From contig OZ024821.1 of NCBI GenBank assembly GCA_964016985.1, positions 129,598,323-129,662,322 on the forward strand: a stretch of DNA of 64,000 nt. Direction: 5' to 3'. This document shows, in pieces, positions 10,897 to 21,398 of the stretch. The position numbers were made by a program, and so were the translations under genes. The stretch is from Anodontia alba. Lineage: Eukaryota > Mollusca > Bivalvia > Lucinida > Lucinidae. How positions within the stretch are numbered: position 1 is the first letter of the stretch; each line of letters opens with the position of its first letter. The notes under the pieces were generated by a model. That model ran no database searches, was not told the DNA's origin, and saw only the letters and a program-made list of their open reading frames with translations.

Positions 10897-11500
10897 GTAA
10901 ATATAAGCTGACACATTTATTCTGTATTTGGTTATTACGAAAGATCAAGAAAATATTAGCTTACGCATTCGTTGTCAGATCTGGTCGATTCAAAATACCA
11001 GACAAATATTAGCTAACACATCTATTGTGAGTTTGGTTGGTCAAAACACCAGGTAAATGTACATAGTAACCTACGGGTTTATTGTCATTTTGGTTGATAC
11101 AAAGTACGTAGTACATGTTAACCTACGCGTTTATTGTCAACTCGGTTGATACAAAACACGTAGTACTTGTTAACCTACGCATTTATTGTCAACTTGGTTA
11201 ATACAAAATACGAAGTACATGTTAACCTACGCGTTTATTGGCAACTTGGTTGATACAAGATACCACTGAAATATTAGCTTACGCGTGTATTGTCAACTTA
11301 GGTATCAGGGAAATACAGCTTACACGTTTATTGTCCGTTTAGTCAATACAAAACACCAGGTACGTTTAAGTTGGTGCGTTTATTGTTACATTGATTGATT
11401 CAAATCACCATGTAAATATTGGCTAGCACGCGTTTATTACCAATCTGATTGATTCAAAACCGCAGGGAAATATTAGTTTATGTGTTTATTGCAAAACATA
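10897..11500 (+). repeat. Tandem repeat, about 55 bp, starting at a splice donor
   Basis: About 10-12 diverged units of the type TTATTGTCAACTTGGTTGAT, ACAAAACACCAGGTAAATA, TTAGCTTACGCG. The last bases of the exon plus the donor (TTGGTACAGACCACGAG|GTAAATATAAGC) align to the unit's TTGGT..ACA..ACACCAGGTAAATATTAGC, so the real donor looks like the first member of the array. Confidence 0.85.
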
Positions 11501-12499
11501 AGACAGAGGAACTGTATTCTGAGTTTAAATTTTGTTTAAGCTGTCTGCCGAAATGCTTAGACAAAACTGCATTTCTGCTGTGAAAAACGATTTTTGTTTA
11601 TTCATAGTCTAATGACAATAATTATAATGTAAATAAACAATCGACATTCAAAATTCAAGTACTGTTAGTCCGGATACACCTTCGATTCAGTAGAAAGCAA
11701 AATGAGGCCATATATTTCTCCATTTTCTTGACTGGAACCTGACGATCCAGAATTACAAGTTTTACCTGGATGACGTTTCGTATTCAATCTTGAATTGATG
11801 ATATATACATATTAGCCGGGGCACGGTGTTTCCTACTAGGTAGCATTTGCGCCCATTGAAGATTCACATTAGCTTACGCATCCGAGCAGTCTGATCATGT
11901 CTGATGTTTCAAATTAGAAGTCGGTTTGATAGTTTTCTTGCTTTCTTACAGTACGAAATATCGCATTTAAAATATTGTACATGTAGATCACAGTAAAACG
12001 TTTAATGATTCAAATTTGATACTTTTTTAATGATTCACACAGCTGGTTTTACAAAGTCTCTGAATAAGCGAAAAGTTAAGTCAGTGTATTTACGATCGAT
12101 TCTCGTTCTCTCAAACTCCAAAGGACATGAATATTTGTTTTGAGATTGCAGTAGTTTGATACAAAATGATTTGAAATGTAAGTGAGATATAGAAAACTAA
12201 ACCATTATAACTTTTTACATGTATTTAGTTTGACTTAAGCAGGACATTGAGTTATCGGTCTTTGAGATAACGAGAGTCAACATATATATGTAAAGAGATT
12301 TAGTAGAAACTAAATTGAGAAAAGTTGTTATACATACTTTCCATTGTGAGAGATTAGGTATACACTACAACTAGAATAGTGATATGCCATCATCAGTCAG
12401 GGTGAACCCATCCAAATGAAGATGTATCTGACCGTGCTTGTCGGAGTTCTTATGCTCAATAGATAGACTTTCTGCGGAAGCACCTCTGTTAGTAATAGT
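11501..12499. other. Intron, mostly unrecognised sequence
   Basis: Holds a family K fragment at about 11814-11890 (GCCGGGGCACGG...TTTGCGCCCATTGAAG) and a family G terminal fragment at 12245-12280 (TTTGAGATAACGAGAGTC). Nothing else was recognised. Confidence 0.5.
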
Positions 12500-12863
12500 C
12501 AGCCCTCTTTATACCGACACTCGATACAACGACAAAATTTGTTATATTATATTTTGACAGGCATGAAACTTTCAATCAAGAGGTGACAATTATATGTAAT
12601 CAAGAACTTATGCAAGAACATTGTATTTTATACTTCAAGAAACATATGGTTTTTTTTATATTAGTTAGAATCGCCTCACTGATGTGATTCTAAGAAATAT
12701 CCAAAACATATATTCTATGAGGAAACAAGTATAATACAAGGTATTTCTTACAAATAATTCTCAGACTGCTCATTGGGGATTCTTTAAACATTTACAACAG
12801 CAAACTCGTTTCTATGGCAAAATCTTTAGGAACAATTGCTTTCGTTGTAACGAGGGTTCACTG
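12500..12863 (-). mobile_element. Family E element (TA-flanked, Tigger/pogo-like MITE)
   Basis: Starts CAGCCCTCTTTATACCGACA and ends CGTTGTAACGAGGGTTCACTG, followed by TA. In plus orientation the family runs CAGTGAACCCTCGTTACAACG to CGAGTGTCGGTATAAAGAGG and GTTGACTG. A worn copy of the shared palindrome lies at 12661-12712 (GTTAGAATCGCCTCACTGATGTGATTCTAAG). The TA targets and CAGT..AACC.TCGTTA ends resemble non-autonomous Tigger/pogo elements (inference). Confidence 0.75.
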
Positions 12864-13049
12864 TACTTTTGTACCTTCTGAAACGGGGTCTGCTGTAAAA
12901 GGAAAGAATTTGCTCCACCTGGGAACTAATCCTTTCTTGACATAGCAGATTCCTTTTCTATAGAGGCTTGTTTTGCAAACAGGAAGCCATAGAGATTGTC
13001 TTTCTTATAGAAATGGCAGAAAATCTACCTAGTGTATCCAGTCATTAAG

Positions 13050-13291
13050 ATTGAACTGGGCCACAGCATTTTTTTTACAAGATTGCATTGCGCCCGCTGA
13101 AGACTCTGATCAGCCTGCGCATTCGCGCAGGCTGATCAGAGTCTTCGCTGGGCGGTCTATGGATACCTTAGAACCCAAAGCATCTTCATGCCGCCAGCGA
13201 AGACTGATCAGCCTACGAGGATGCGCAGAGTAATCTGAGTCTTCGCTAGGCGCACCTGCAGTCTTGTAGGAAATGCTGTGGCTAGGCTCAG
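13050..13291. mobile_element. Family K paired-hairpin element
   Basis: Reference entry for K. The ends are a long inverted repeat, GCC.CAGCATTT...ACAAGATTGCA and TGCAGTCTTGTAGGAAATGC-TGTGGC. Inside are one strong hairpin (GACTCTGATCAGCCTGCGCA and complement) and a weaker second. It ends 20 bases before the next acceptor. Its open frame with SDQPAH...RRLIRVFAGRS is a repeat translation. Confidence 0.8.
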
Positions 13292-13311
13292 ATATCTTCT
13301 ATTCCTTTCAG

Positions 13312-13381
13312 TGTATGGGTTGGAGTTGGTATCTAGCTAATGATATGCAGTTCTTTATTCTTAGCCCCATGATGTTTATTC
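13312..13381 (+). CDS. nrf-6-like: nrf-6-like gene, visible exon 2
   Basis: Acceptor TATTCCTTTCAG ends at 13311. The reading frame is CMGWSWYLANDMQFFILSPM, MFIPLY, then TA, with donor GTAAGTATTC. My count puts the last exon base between 13381 and 13392, so the end is approximate. GWSWYLANDMQF is the most conserved NRF-6 signature. The exon enters in phase 0 and leaves in phase 2; the next exon begins with T, restoring Tyr. Confidence 0.88.
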
Positions 13382-13643
13382 CATTATATTAGTAAGTATT
13401 CTATTACATATCTGAAGCTGTATATGACGGCATTGTAGTTTGCAAGGGTGCATTCGCCCCCTAGCACCGGCTTAAGGGGAACTCGATTGTCCAAGATGCA
13501 AGTATGTGCCCAATGCTCCTAAGATAAGTAAATATAAAAAGTGCCCGTAGGTACGATTTCTGATGTTGCAGCTCAAATGATATACAAGGCAGGAAAAGGA
13601 CTCTTAGTCATACATTTGAAAACAACAAAGCCTTAAATTACAT

Positions 13644-13918
13644 TACAAAAACACACCTATTCAAATATATAGAAAATTTCACCACAAAAAAACCCTGAAA
13701 GTTTTCAGATAAAAATTCTGATATTTTTCATATTTCCGTTCAAAACATAGTTTGTGGATAATCGTTAAAACCGCCTCACCGAGGCGGTTTTAACGAGTAT
13801 CCACAATATACGTTTTTCAGCAGGAATAAGAAAAATAATGTATAATCCTGTAAACTCTAGTTTTACTATATAAAAGTGGGGTTTAAGAGGGTCAAAATTA
13901 TATAGGTATGTTTTCATG
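13644..13918 (-). mobile_element. Family A element
   Basis: Complete copy. The core is shifted to AT: GTTAAAACCGCCTCACCGAGGCGGTTTTAAC. Both arms carry the same change, as expected if one arm has been corrected by the other. Confidence 0.92.
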
Positions 13919-14219
13919 ATGTGTGAAAATATGGAAATTGCCATGGGTCTTCAACCATATGGGATATTTAAATAAAACTTTGTAGGCACGTCTGCATCGG
14001 AAAGAGGCGGTTCGTGCACCTTAACGATACTTGACGTCTGGATTATCTATGAAAGATGCGCTGTTTCGTTATACATGTATGAGATATACAACATCCTGTC
14101 GCTGTTCTGTTAAGAAATAGACAAGGTCTAAATTAAAAATGTAATTAATTTTGTTCCATTGGGATTATTGATCCCATTCTGGTATCTTGGTAAGTCAAGT
14201 ATCCTGTTCTTATGTAGCC

Positions 14220-14700
14220 CTGCGAACTACAGTGCAGTCATATGAAAAGTCTCAATAAAACCGAGACTCGTAGACTCGTCCATTTCTGTGTGGCAACCTT
14301 TATATATTTTATTAGACTTCATTTCAGCTGTTGTGAAGTTCGATTTGGTTGCCATAAAAGGTATCCATGTACATCATCATAGTGCAGTTTTAATTTTTAT
14401 ATTTATTTGAGGTCATTGAGCATATTCTAATGTTGGTAAATCAAGTCCCGCTTAAGCCCGTTTTATGGGGCGTATGGTAGAATGTCTACCCGTACATCAC
14501 CATAGTGCAGATTATATTTCATTTCTTTTGGGATCATGGGGCCCATTGTGGTATATTTGAAAATGGAGTTCTGCTCATGTATACGCTAGAGGGCGTAAGC
14601 AGTGTTACAAACTTCGTTACTGATTTTAAAGAGTCTCAGTAAAACCGAGACTCCCATTTTCTAATCCGTAGTGTGCTTTTTGTTTCCAAATCATTTTGAC
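14220..14700. repeat. Degenerate satellite related to 43.6-44.7 kb
   Basis: Two units with GTACATCA.CATAGTGCAG...ATTTCTTTTGGGATCAT or TTGAGGTCATTGAGC. The same phrase order (a CCGTA-CTACACCATA-TGCAG block, then TTTCTGGTCCTTTCTGATCATTGAGCCCATT in pieces) occurs at 43.6-44.7 and 56.36 kb. AGTCTCAATAAAACCGAGACTC at 14250 and again at 14633 is a small hairpin. Confidence 0.5.
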
Positions 14701-14715
14701 GTTTATTATAAGCTA

Positions 14716-15078
14716 CAGTCGAAACTCAATGACTCGAATACCGATGACTCGTTTACTGTGGCTAATTCGAACTCGTTTTTGAGTCCCTATGAAATTCTTC
14801 CTACAGCCCAAGAAAACAAATATTTAAGGATATGTGAGGAATTTTTCATATTTCATTAGGAAAATGTATGTGTACTCATTAGAATCGCCACATCGAGGCG
14901 ATTCTAATGAATACACTCAACATACCATTATTTTAAAGAAGGTCGAAAAGACATCTATATTTTATTCCCGTTTGTCTCCTAACCTGGCGCTATGATTATC
15001 TCTCAGTAGCTTGGACAACTCATATCTAAAACAAACTTCCACCGTCCAAAAGATGTTCGAGGCATTGAAGTTCGACTG
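14716..15078 (-). mobile_element. Family F element (TA-flanked MITE)
   Basis: Preceded by TA, starts CAGTCGAAACTCAATGACTC and ends TTCGAGGCATTGAAGTTCG-ACTG. Palindrome at 14873-14935: GTGTACTCATTAGAATCGCC with complement. See 56475 for the best-preserved copy. Confidence 0.8.
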
Positions 15079-15391
15079 TCGTATGGAGAATCTGAACAAA
15101 ACCGAACTTTCGATTTTCGTTCTTTATGCTTTCTTTGTTTCTAAGAGCAAAGATTTTATTTGAGTTCCACTGAAGCTGATGTTAGAGGGAATCTGCAAGC
15201 TACAATCCTCAATAAGAGTCTCAATAATATTGGGAAGAAGACACTGATGTTCGCTTTTTTATGTTCTTTGTTCCAAAGAGCATCTTGTATAGATTGTATA
15301 ATCTCCCACAAAGATTCTGTCTTTAACTATTCGAAGACGGTCTTTCGCTTGTAATTCCTCTTCGTATGTGTTTGTTCAAGTGTTATTTATT

Positions 15392-15795
15392 CCTTTGCAT
15401 GCTGAATAAATTAAGCTGCCACACCCATCACGAAAACACGCCTATATAATTTTGACTCCCTTCAAACCCATTTTTATATAGTAAAACTGGGGTTTACAGG
15501 GGTATACATTATTTTTCTTATTTTGCTAAAAACATACATTGTGGGTACTCGTTAGAACCGCCTCGCCGAGGCGGTTCTTACGAGTACCCACAATCTATGT
15601 TTTGAGCAGAAATAGGAAAATGTCAAAGTTTTTTATCTGAAATTTTTCAGTTTTGGGTTGTAAAATTTTCAGTATATTTGAATAGGCGTGTTTTCGTAAT
15701 GCATTTCTAGTTTTCAGCCAATCGGATTACTTGATCCAGGTTGTTGATACAAATTCACATACAAACAGTGCAACTCTAGATCAGTGGCTTCTGAA
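15392..15795 (+). mobile_element. Family C element interrupted by a family A element
   Basis: The left part is CATGCTGAATAAATTAAGC-TGCCACACCC. The right part is TTTCTAGTTTTCAGCCAATC, then TTGATCCAGGTTGTTGATAC, then GATCAGTGGCTTCTGAAG. The family A copy at 15429-15698 lies between them, so A jumped after C. The right end is truncated. Confidence 0.8.
15429..15698 (+). mobile_element. Family A element nested in family C
   Basis: Complete copy with an almost perfect core (GTTAGAACCGCCTCGCCGAG and complement). Bounded by AT on each side. Confidence 0.93.
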
Positions 15796-15970
15796 GAACG
15801 CGCATGAAACTTGTGTCTGTATCGCACATGTAAAAATTACATATCTTCAGTAAATATATGATAAACACGTATATCAAAGCGTTAGACCTTCAATATTTTA
15901 GGAAACTTTGACAAAATGCTTTATTATGTCGCCATTGCATTTTTACACGGATAGTCGTTTTTATTTTCAG

Positions 15971-16081
15971 TTCCAGCATATTCGGTGCTGTGTCTTGTGG
16001 CTTCTTCCTGCTAGTTTGTTTAATCTCCACTGGCGTTCTTTCTTATAGTCGCAACCTTTATGCAGGGTTTGCTGCCGTTAT
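15971..16081 (+). CDS. nrf-6-like: nrf-6-like gene, visible exon 3
   Basis: Acceptor TTTATTTTCAG ends at 15970 and donor GTGAGT starts at 16082. 111 bases enter in phase 2 and leave in phase 2. Residues SSIFGAVSCGFFLLVCLIST then GVLSYSRNLYAGFAAV. Together with the end of the previous exon this makes a hydrophobic transmembrane segment or pair. Confidence 0.85.
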
Positions 16082-16137
16082 GTGAGTAGAATCTAGAAGT
16101 TTTCTTTTCCAAAAGGGACTTATTTGTTTGCTTTTTT

Positions 16138-16312
16138 GAGCCGTAACATGAGAAAATGTAACTTGCGATATATGCACCCAAAGACGACTAAAGACTGCAT
16201 CGTTGGCTACCCTAAATGCGCATAGTGATGATTCTGATCAGACTGCGCGGATGCGCAGGCTGATCAGAATCATCACTGGGCGTACATGTCCGTACGTACG
16301 TGTTTTGACATT
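16138..16312. mobile_element. Family H paired-hairpin element, partial
   Basis: GAGCCGTAACATGAGAAAAT...GCATCGTTGGCTACCCTAAA...GATTCTGATCAGACTGCGCG and complement ...GTACGTGTTTTGACATTGC. The first hairpin is reduced; the second is intact. Confidence 0.7.
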
Positions 16313-16332
16313 GCAGTTCATATTGTTTACAT

Positions 16333-16604
16333 CATGAAAACATGCCTATATAATTTGACCCCTTAAAACCCACTTTTATGTAGTAAAACTGGGATTTACA
16401 GGGGTATACATTATTTTTCTTATTTCTACTCAAAAACATAATTGTGGGTACTTGTAAGAACCGCCTCGCCGAGGTGGTTATAATGAGTACCCACAATCTA
16501 TGTTTTGAGCAGAAATGTAAAAAAAATATCAGAATATTTTATCTGAAAATTTTCCGTTTTTGTTTGTAAATCTTTCAATATATTTGAATAGATGTGTTTT
16601 CGTA
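16333..16604 (+). mobile_element. Family A element
   Basis: Complete copy with several substitutions in one core arm (GGTGGTTATAATGAG). Only 20 bases from the family H copy just upstream. Confidence 0.92.
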
Positions 16605-17719
16605 ATGACAACTTTGCACTGCGAAGGCTTAGATCAGTCCGCTGATCAAAGTTTTTGCAGTCCGCCTGAAGACTGCGAAGACTAATCAGACTGCGCGATT
16701 ATACTGCTGGCCGCACATGTATTCTTGTAGGGGAACAAAATTACATCTTCTACACTGATAGATACAGATATGTTAATAGCATGATATAACTTAATAAATA
16801 AGGTTGTTTTCATAAAACAATGCAATTGCATAGGATTTACGCTAACATATAAGTAAATATACCCAGGAAATGCAACACTTATGAAGGACAGTCTTTCCGA
16901 GGCACTTATAGAAGGAAAGATGGGGAACAAACAATGAAAAACAAACGCCACATAATTATTATGAAACCACCGACGCACAAAGAACTGCGTCAGAGAAACC
17001 GCCTTGAAATGGCTAGTAGGAAAACTACTGGGGCGCGCTCGCGCGTGTGTGTTTGGGGTGTGGTGGGATGGGGGTGGGGGAAGGAGAGAGGTGAAGCCTA
17101 ACCCAGTTTTATCGCTTGAAACCTCATTTTTGATACATTTCCAAATTACAGACACATGTTCGATCCAAATAGGGGTAGTCTACTTCATCTGTGAAACATC
17201 ACTATGAAACACATTTATTACATTTTCAGCAGTGATTTTCTGAGATTTCTCAGTGAATTATAATCGATAATTCAGCGAGTGAATTATTTCATTTCGAACG
17301 TTTTGACGTGATAATAGCTAGGCGACGTTGCTGACGTTGTTGGTAACAACAATAACACTGGTTGACGTTTTGCGGAGAATTTGATAAAATCATGGAAATA
17401 AGACTGCAATTTTCACGTCCAATTGGCGGTTTTTATGGAAAAGCCTGCAACACAGATATAAAGTATGATTTTCTTGATATTCCAGTTCTACATGTACTTT
17501 CGGGACATTGTTGTGTCTGTACTTCAAGCACATGATGATTTTTGCATTAACGTGAAAACAAGATGGCGACTGATTTTCAAACTAAACCACGCCTCCTGAA
17601 ATTCATGCACTGACTGGAACTATTTTGGTAGGAAATCATAACGGCTTAATGTGAAAATTCAAAGGTAAAACATGAATGAAAATGTAATAAACACTTTATC
17701 TTGTTGTTTTGATCGATTA
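16605..17719. other. Intron without recognised features
   Basis: Contains a worn K/H fragment (GCTTAGATCAGTCCGCTGATC near 16627), the minus-strand frame at 16682-17155 with no domain, and a G/T-rich stretch at 17040-17090. AATTCAGCGAGTGAATTATT near 17268 pairs weakly with 17720-17830. Confidence 0.4.
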
Positions 17720-17832
17720 CGGAGAAATAATTCACTCATGTTCTAAGGTTTGCTTGTAAAAAATACTCATTCGCTTCGCTCACTCGTTTTTTACGCGCAA
17801 GCCTTACATGTAGAACACTAGTGAATTATACC
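17720..17832. repeat. Foldback, about 50-base arms
   Basis: AATTCACTCATGTTCTAAGG, TTTGCTTGTAAAAAATACTC, ATTCGCT face TCGCTCACTCGTTTTTTACGC, AAGCC..ACATGTAGAACACTAGTGAATT. Could be a solo foldback or part of a larger element covering 17235-17832. Confidence 0.65.
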
Positions 17833-18249
17833 GCCGTCTTCGATCAAAACAACCAAATAAACTCTATATAATCAAAACCACAAAGCAAAGGCCTAAATGG
17901 TGATCTGAAGCCAGAACACAATTGGCCCGACCACAGAAATTGATAGTCGGGTGCCAACCATTTTAAACAGATTGAGAAAAGAGCTGTCGTTTAGTCTGAG
18001 GACCGACCCACTCTTATACAAATACCTTATTGACATATTCAGTCTTAAATTAAACATGTAAGTAATATCTAAAAGCTGCATTTTTGCAGGTAGTTTGGAA
18101 TCAAAGGATATTTGCATTCCATGTATGTTTGTACACCGTAATCTTATTAATCATTTCACCCTAAGTTTCTAAAGTGGAGTCTTCCGTCCTTATATTTGGG
18201 CATGTCCATTGGTACAAATAGGTGATTTAGTCTATAATAAAAAACGGAA

Positions 18250-18322
18250 TGACAAACAGTGTAGTGTCTGATATGACGGCTCGCTACTACGAGCCGTCAC
18301 ATCTGGATCTTCATTGTTTGCA
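18250..18322. repeat. Hairpin of the family L type
   Basis: ACAAACAGTGTAGTGTCTGA-TATGACGGCTCG-CTACTA-CGAGCCGTCACAT-CTGGATCTTCATTGTTTGC. Stem with a 6-base loop. Family L copies share ACAAACAGTGTAGA...CACTGTTTGC with other loop stems. Confidence 0.6.
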
Positions 18323-18367
18323 CACGTGTCTGCTGGGATAAAAGTGTTTACTTTATATCATTTTCAG

Positions 18368-18485
18368 ACAGGGCAACTTTGATGATATTTACAAAAAACC
18401 CTGGACAAGAGTAGGACCCTATGCCGTCGGCATGTTTGCTGGGTATATCCTCTACAGAACGGACTGTAAAATCAGAATGCCGAAG
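18368..18485 (+). CDS. nrf-6-like: nrf-6-like gene, visible exon 4
   Basis: Acceptor CATTTTCAG ends at 18367 and donor GTACTG starts at 18486. 118 bases enter in phase 2 (completing Ile) and leave in phase 0. Residues QGNFDDIYKKPWTRVGPYAV, then GMFAGYILYRTDCKIRMPK. KPWTRVGPYAVGMFAGY matches the conserved KPW-R-GPY--G---G motif of NRF-6 proteins. Confidence 0.9.
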
Positions 18486-18534
18486 GTACTGATATTGCCA
18501 GACCGACTTGAAAATGAAGTCGTCTTATGTGTCT

Positions 18535-18749
18535 TTAACCCGTGCCATGCTGAACAAATTGTGATGCCGAGCCGACTTCTAATTTTCAACCAATCAGATT
18601 ACTTTGATTCAGAATGTTTATACAAATTCATATACTTAATGACAATCAGTGCAGTTGTAGATCAGTTGACTTCCTCAGAAGCCAACCGATCTGGATATAC
18701 ACTGTTTGCAAAGGCAGGGCATATTCGGGTTCAGCAGGATCAGGGTTAA
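18535..18749. mobile_element. Family C element (TTAA-flanked MITE)
   Basis: Bounded by TTAA at both ends: TTAACCCGTGCCATGCTGAA and TTCAGCAGGATCAGGGTTAA. The interior has AACCAATCAGATTACTTGAT-like and CAGTTGACTTCCTCAGAAGCC hairpin sequence. The TTAA target and CCC ends resemble piggyBac-type non-autonomous elements (inference). Begins 50 bases after the exon. Confidence 0.85.
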
Positions 18750-18827
18750 CAAAGAATTTAAATCCATTATAAATATGTTGTATAAATAGTAAATTATATC
18801 CGCTTTAGTTTTAAAATGAAACCAGAA

Positions 18828-20332
18828 TGCACAGTCGATGGCGCGCCATGGCAAATCCTGACGCTCATTGCTAATGCTGCTAAAAGCATGACTGACGGAC
18901 ACATGGACGGAAGGCGGGCGGACTTGCTCTCCCACACCCTTACCATGAGGGGAGGTCATATGGAAGTTTGGTTGAATGCCGCTGAGTAATTTAGGAGGAA
19001 ATAACGTGCGGATAGACGGACGGACACTGGACACACGCCGGACGCAAGGAAAATACTTTTGCTCACGCACACCCTTATCATAAGGTTAAGTGATTTAGCA
19101 GCTTTGGTTGAATTCCGCCCAGTGGTTTAGGAGGAGATAGCGTAACGGACAGATGGACGAACGCCGGACATACGCCGGACGCAAGGAAACATAATGTTGC
19201 TCTCGCACACCCTTACCGTAAGGGGAAGTGATGTCGCAACTTTGGTTGAATTCCGCCAAGTAGTTTAGGAGGAGATAACCTGACAGACAGATGGACGGAC
19301 AACGGACGCATGGTAGCACGAACATTAGAAAAAATATATGTAGCTCTCGCACATCCTTACTATGAGGGGAAGTGATGTAGCAAGTTTGGTTGAATTCCGC
19401 CCAGTGATTCAGGCGGACAGACGGACGGACGACGGACGCACGGATGGACTGACGTACGGAAAAATATGTTGCTCTCGCACACTCTTATCATGAGGGGAAG
19501 CGATGTAGCAAGTTTGGTTGAATTCCGCCCGTTTATTTAGGAGGAGCTAATGTGAAGGACGGATGGGCGGACGACGAACGGACGGACAGACAGATGGTCG
19601 CACGAAAAAATAATACTGCTCTCGCGCACCTTTACCATGGGGACGGGGGGGGGGGGTGGGGGAATAGGTGGTGGAGTCATATAGCAAGTTTGGTTGAATT
19701 CTGCCCAATGGTTTAGGAAGAGATAGCGTGACAAACAAATGGATGGACGACGAACGGATGGACTGATGGACGCACGGAAATATAATGTTGCTCTCGCACA
19801 CCCTTATCATGAGGGGAGGTGACGTAGCAAGTTTGATACAATTCTGCTCAATTTTTCAGGAGGAGATAGCGTGAAGGACAGACGGATGGACGTTATAAGG
19901 AATGGGTACTTATGTAGTTATCCAGAGTAATTTTATACTTGTCTAACTATTTTATAGTACCACAAGTCGAAATTTAGCCTCAATTCAAGATTTTTATATG
20001 TTAAATTCCATTTTGAAATACATTCAAACCGTCCTTCATATGTAGCCACCTAACTACTCATTTGTGTGTACGGACAGACGGAAGTTGGAACGAAATGATG
20101 GTTATGTGATTTTTTGTACGCACAACTAATGGTTATGTGACTCTTTTTAATGTGACCCGTCACATAAAACGAAAATTTGTCATATAACACTAACTTAGAC
20201 GGAACAAATCTGCCCAGTTGAGAGTTGTGTGACTATAGTCACATAAACATATGGACAACAGTCACTTAACATCTATTTCGTTAGCCCGGATCGACGGACG
20301 GACGTGGATGGAGGCGCTCACAATATCCCCGT

Positions 20333-20369
<37 letters not shown>

Positions 20370-20380
20370 CGGGGGGTAAC
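18828..20380 (+). mobile_element. P element (pearl/Helentron-like) with tandem-repeat core
   Basis: Starts with the palindrome CAGTCGATGGCGCGCCATGG. Seven units of 128-176 bp (mostly about 140) follow at 18900-19890, each with CTCTCGCACACCCTTACCAT, GAGGGGAAGTGATGTAGCAA, GTTTGGTTGAATTCCGCCCA and GGAGGAGATAGCGTG, then GACGGACGG stretches. A unique part runs to 20330. It ends CAATATCCCCGTG, poly-T, AAGCGGGGGG, a hairpin. Elements at 39328 and 40086 share the start; 40086 also shares the end. Confidence 0.75.
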
Positions 20381-20496
20381 TATTAGAATAGAAATTTTGG
20401 TTTAAATAACATTACCTTTGGGACAGGTTTTAAATATTAGTAGAACTATTATGTTAATTTAATAATATACATGTAAAACAACCAAACTGTGTTTAT
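20381..20496. other. Intron, no feature
   Basis: Short AT-rich intron sequence between two mobile elements. Confidence 0.4.
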
Positions 20497-20723
20497 GTAT
20501 ACGAGCCGCAACGTAAGAAAACGTACCTTCTGACACGTGTGACTAGCGAAGTTGAGCACATCCGCGCAGACTGAACAGAGTCTTCGTTATCCGCTTGAAC
20601 AAATTGTGCATCCTTGGCTATCCCAAATGCGCCCACTGCTGAGACCGTGTGAACGTGCAGGCTGATCTGAATCTTCGCGGGCGCACAGGTTGAAGGTACG
20701 TTTTCTGACATTTTGGCTCAAAT
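20497..20723. mobile_element. Family H paired-hairpin element (complete)
   Basis: Reference entry for H. Inverted ends GAGCCGCAACGTAAGAAAAC-GTACC and GGTACGTTTTCTGACATTTT-GGCTC. Two hairpins around GATCAG motifs are joined by a linker AACAAATTGTGCATCCTTGG-CTATCC. Non-coding. Other copies: 29730, 42603, 51571 and 52873. Confidence 0.8.
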
Positions 20724-20729
20724 GTTCAG

Positions 20730-20972
20730 GGTCCAGTTGTTCAAAGCATCGTTAGCTTAACGAGCTCGTTAATGGTCAAAATGTTAACTGTTCTAGTAAG
20801 TACAACATCTAATTCACAAGTATTTTTGCTGAAAAATGTGAGTGCAAAAGCGCAAATGCAAAAGCTACTCACACTTTTTCAGCAAAAATCGTAGCATATA
20901 TCGAATAATAATAATCGAAGATTTAACGATACGTTAACTAACGACATCGTTCATTTTGAACAACTGTGCCCA
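20730..20972. mobile_element. Family D element ending at a splice acceptor
   Basis: Inverted ends GTCCAGTTGTTCAAAGC and TTTTGAACAACTGTGCCC. The centre hairpin is GCTGAAAAATGTGAGTGCAA and AAAGCTACTCACACTTTTTC-AGC. The right end is fused to the acceptor AG of the exon at 20974. Two other copies are at 25006 and 57344. Confidence 0.88.
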
Positions 20973-20973
20973 G

Positions 20974-21160
20974 ATTATCAACCTAGTGGGATGGACAGTA
21001 GCAACAGCTCTAGCACTTATGGTAGTGTATGGTGTCTACCACCCGACAGGCTTGCCAGATATGAGTAGGGGTGTTGCTGCACTATACAACGCCACGAATA
21101 GATCTGCATGGGCGGTAGCTGTATGTTGGGTTATTGTGGCTTGTGCGACAGGGCATGGTG
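20974..21160 (+). CDS. nrf-6-like: nrf-6-like gene, visible exon 5
   Basis: 187 bases, phase 0 to phase 1, donor GTAAGT at 21161. Residues IINLVGWTVATALALMVVYG, then VYHPTG, SRGVAALYNATNRSAWAVAV, CWVIVACATGHGG. Two transmembrane helices are evident, and N-R-WA--V-W---AC--G-GG is typical of this family. The acceptor CCCAG lies at the end of a family D element, so the classical polypyrimidine tract is missing; the nearest upstream sequence is TCATTTTGAACAACTGTGCC. The exact acceptor is inferred from phase and homology. Confidence 0.88.
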
Positions 21161-21186
21161 GTAAGTTTATTCTGACTATTACAACC

Positions 21187-21398
21187 TTAGCCCTTATCCT
21201 GCTGTTCACGACAACCCCTACCTTAGCAAACAGTGCAGAGCCAGATCAGATGGCTTCTGAAGAAGCCACCTGATCAGGATCTACACTGTTTGTTATTCAG
21301 TTTGTGAATTTGAACGAAAACATTATATGATGTAATCTGATTGGCTGATATTCAGAGATGGATGTGGCTAATTAAATTATTCAGCAGGATAAGGGTTA
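21187..21398. mobile_element. Family C element
   Basis: Ends TTAGCCCTTATCCTGCTG and TTCAGCAGGATAAGGGTTA. The interior hairpin is CAGATGGCTTCTGAAGAAGCC. Starts 26 bases after the exon end. Confidence 0.85.

Noticed and set aside
16682..17155. 157-residue minus-strand frame
   Set aside because: Low-complexity parts, no domain, inside an nrf-6-like intron and partly in K/H repeat sequence.
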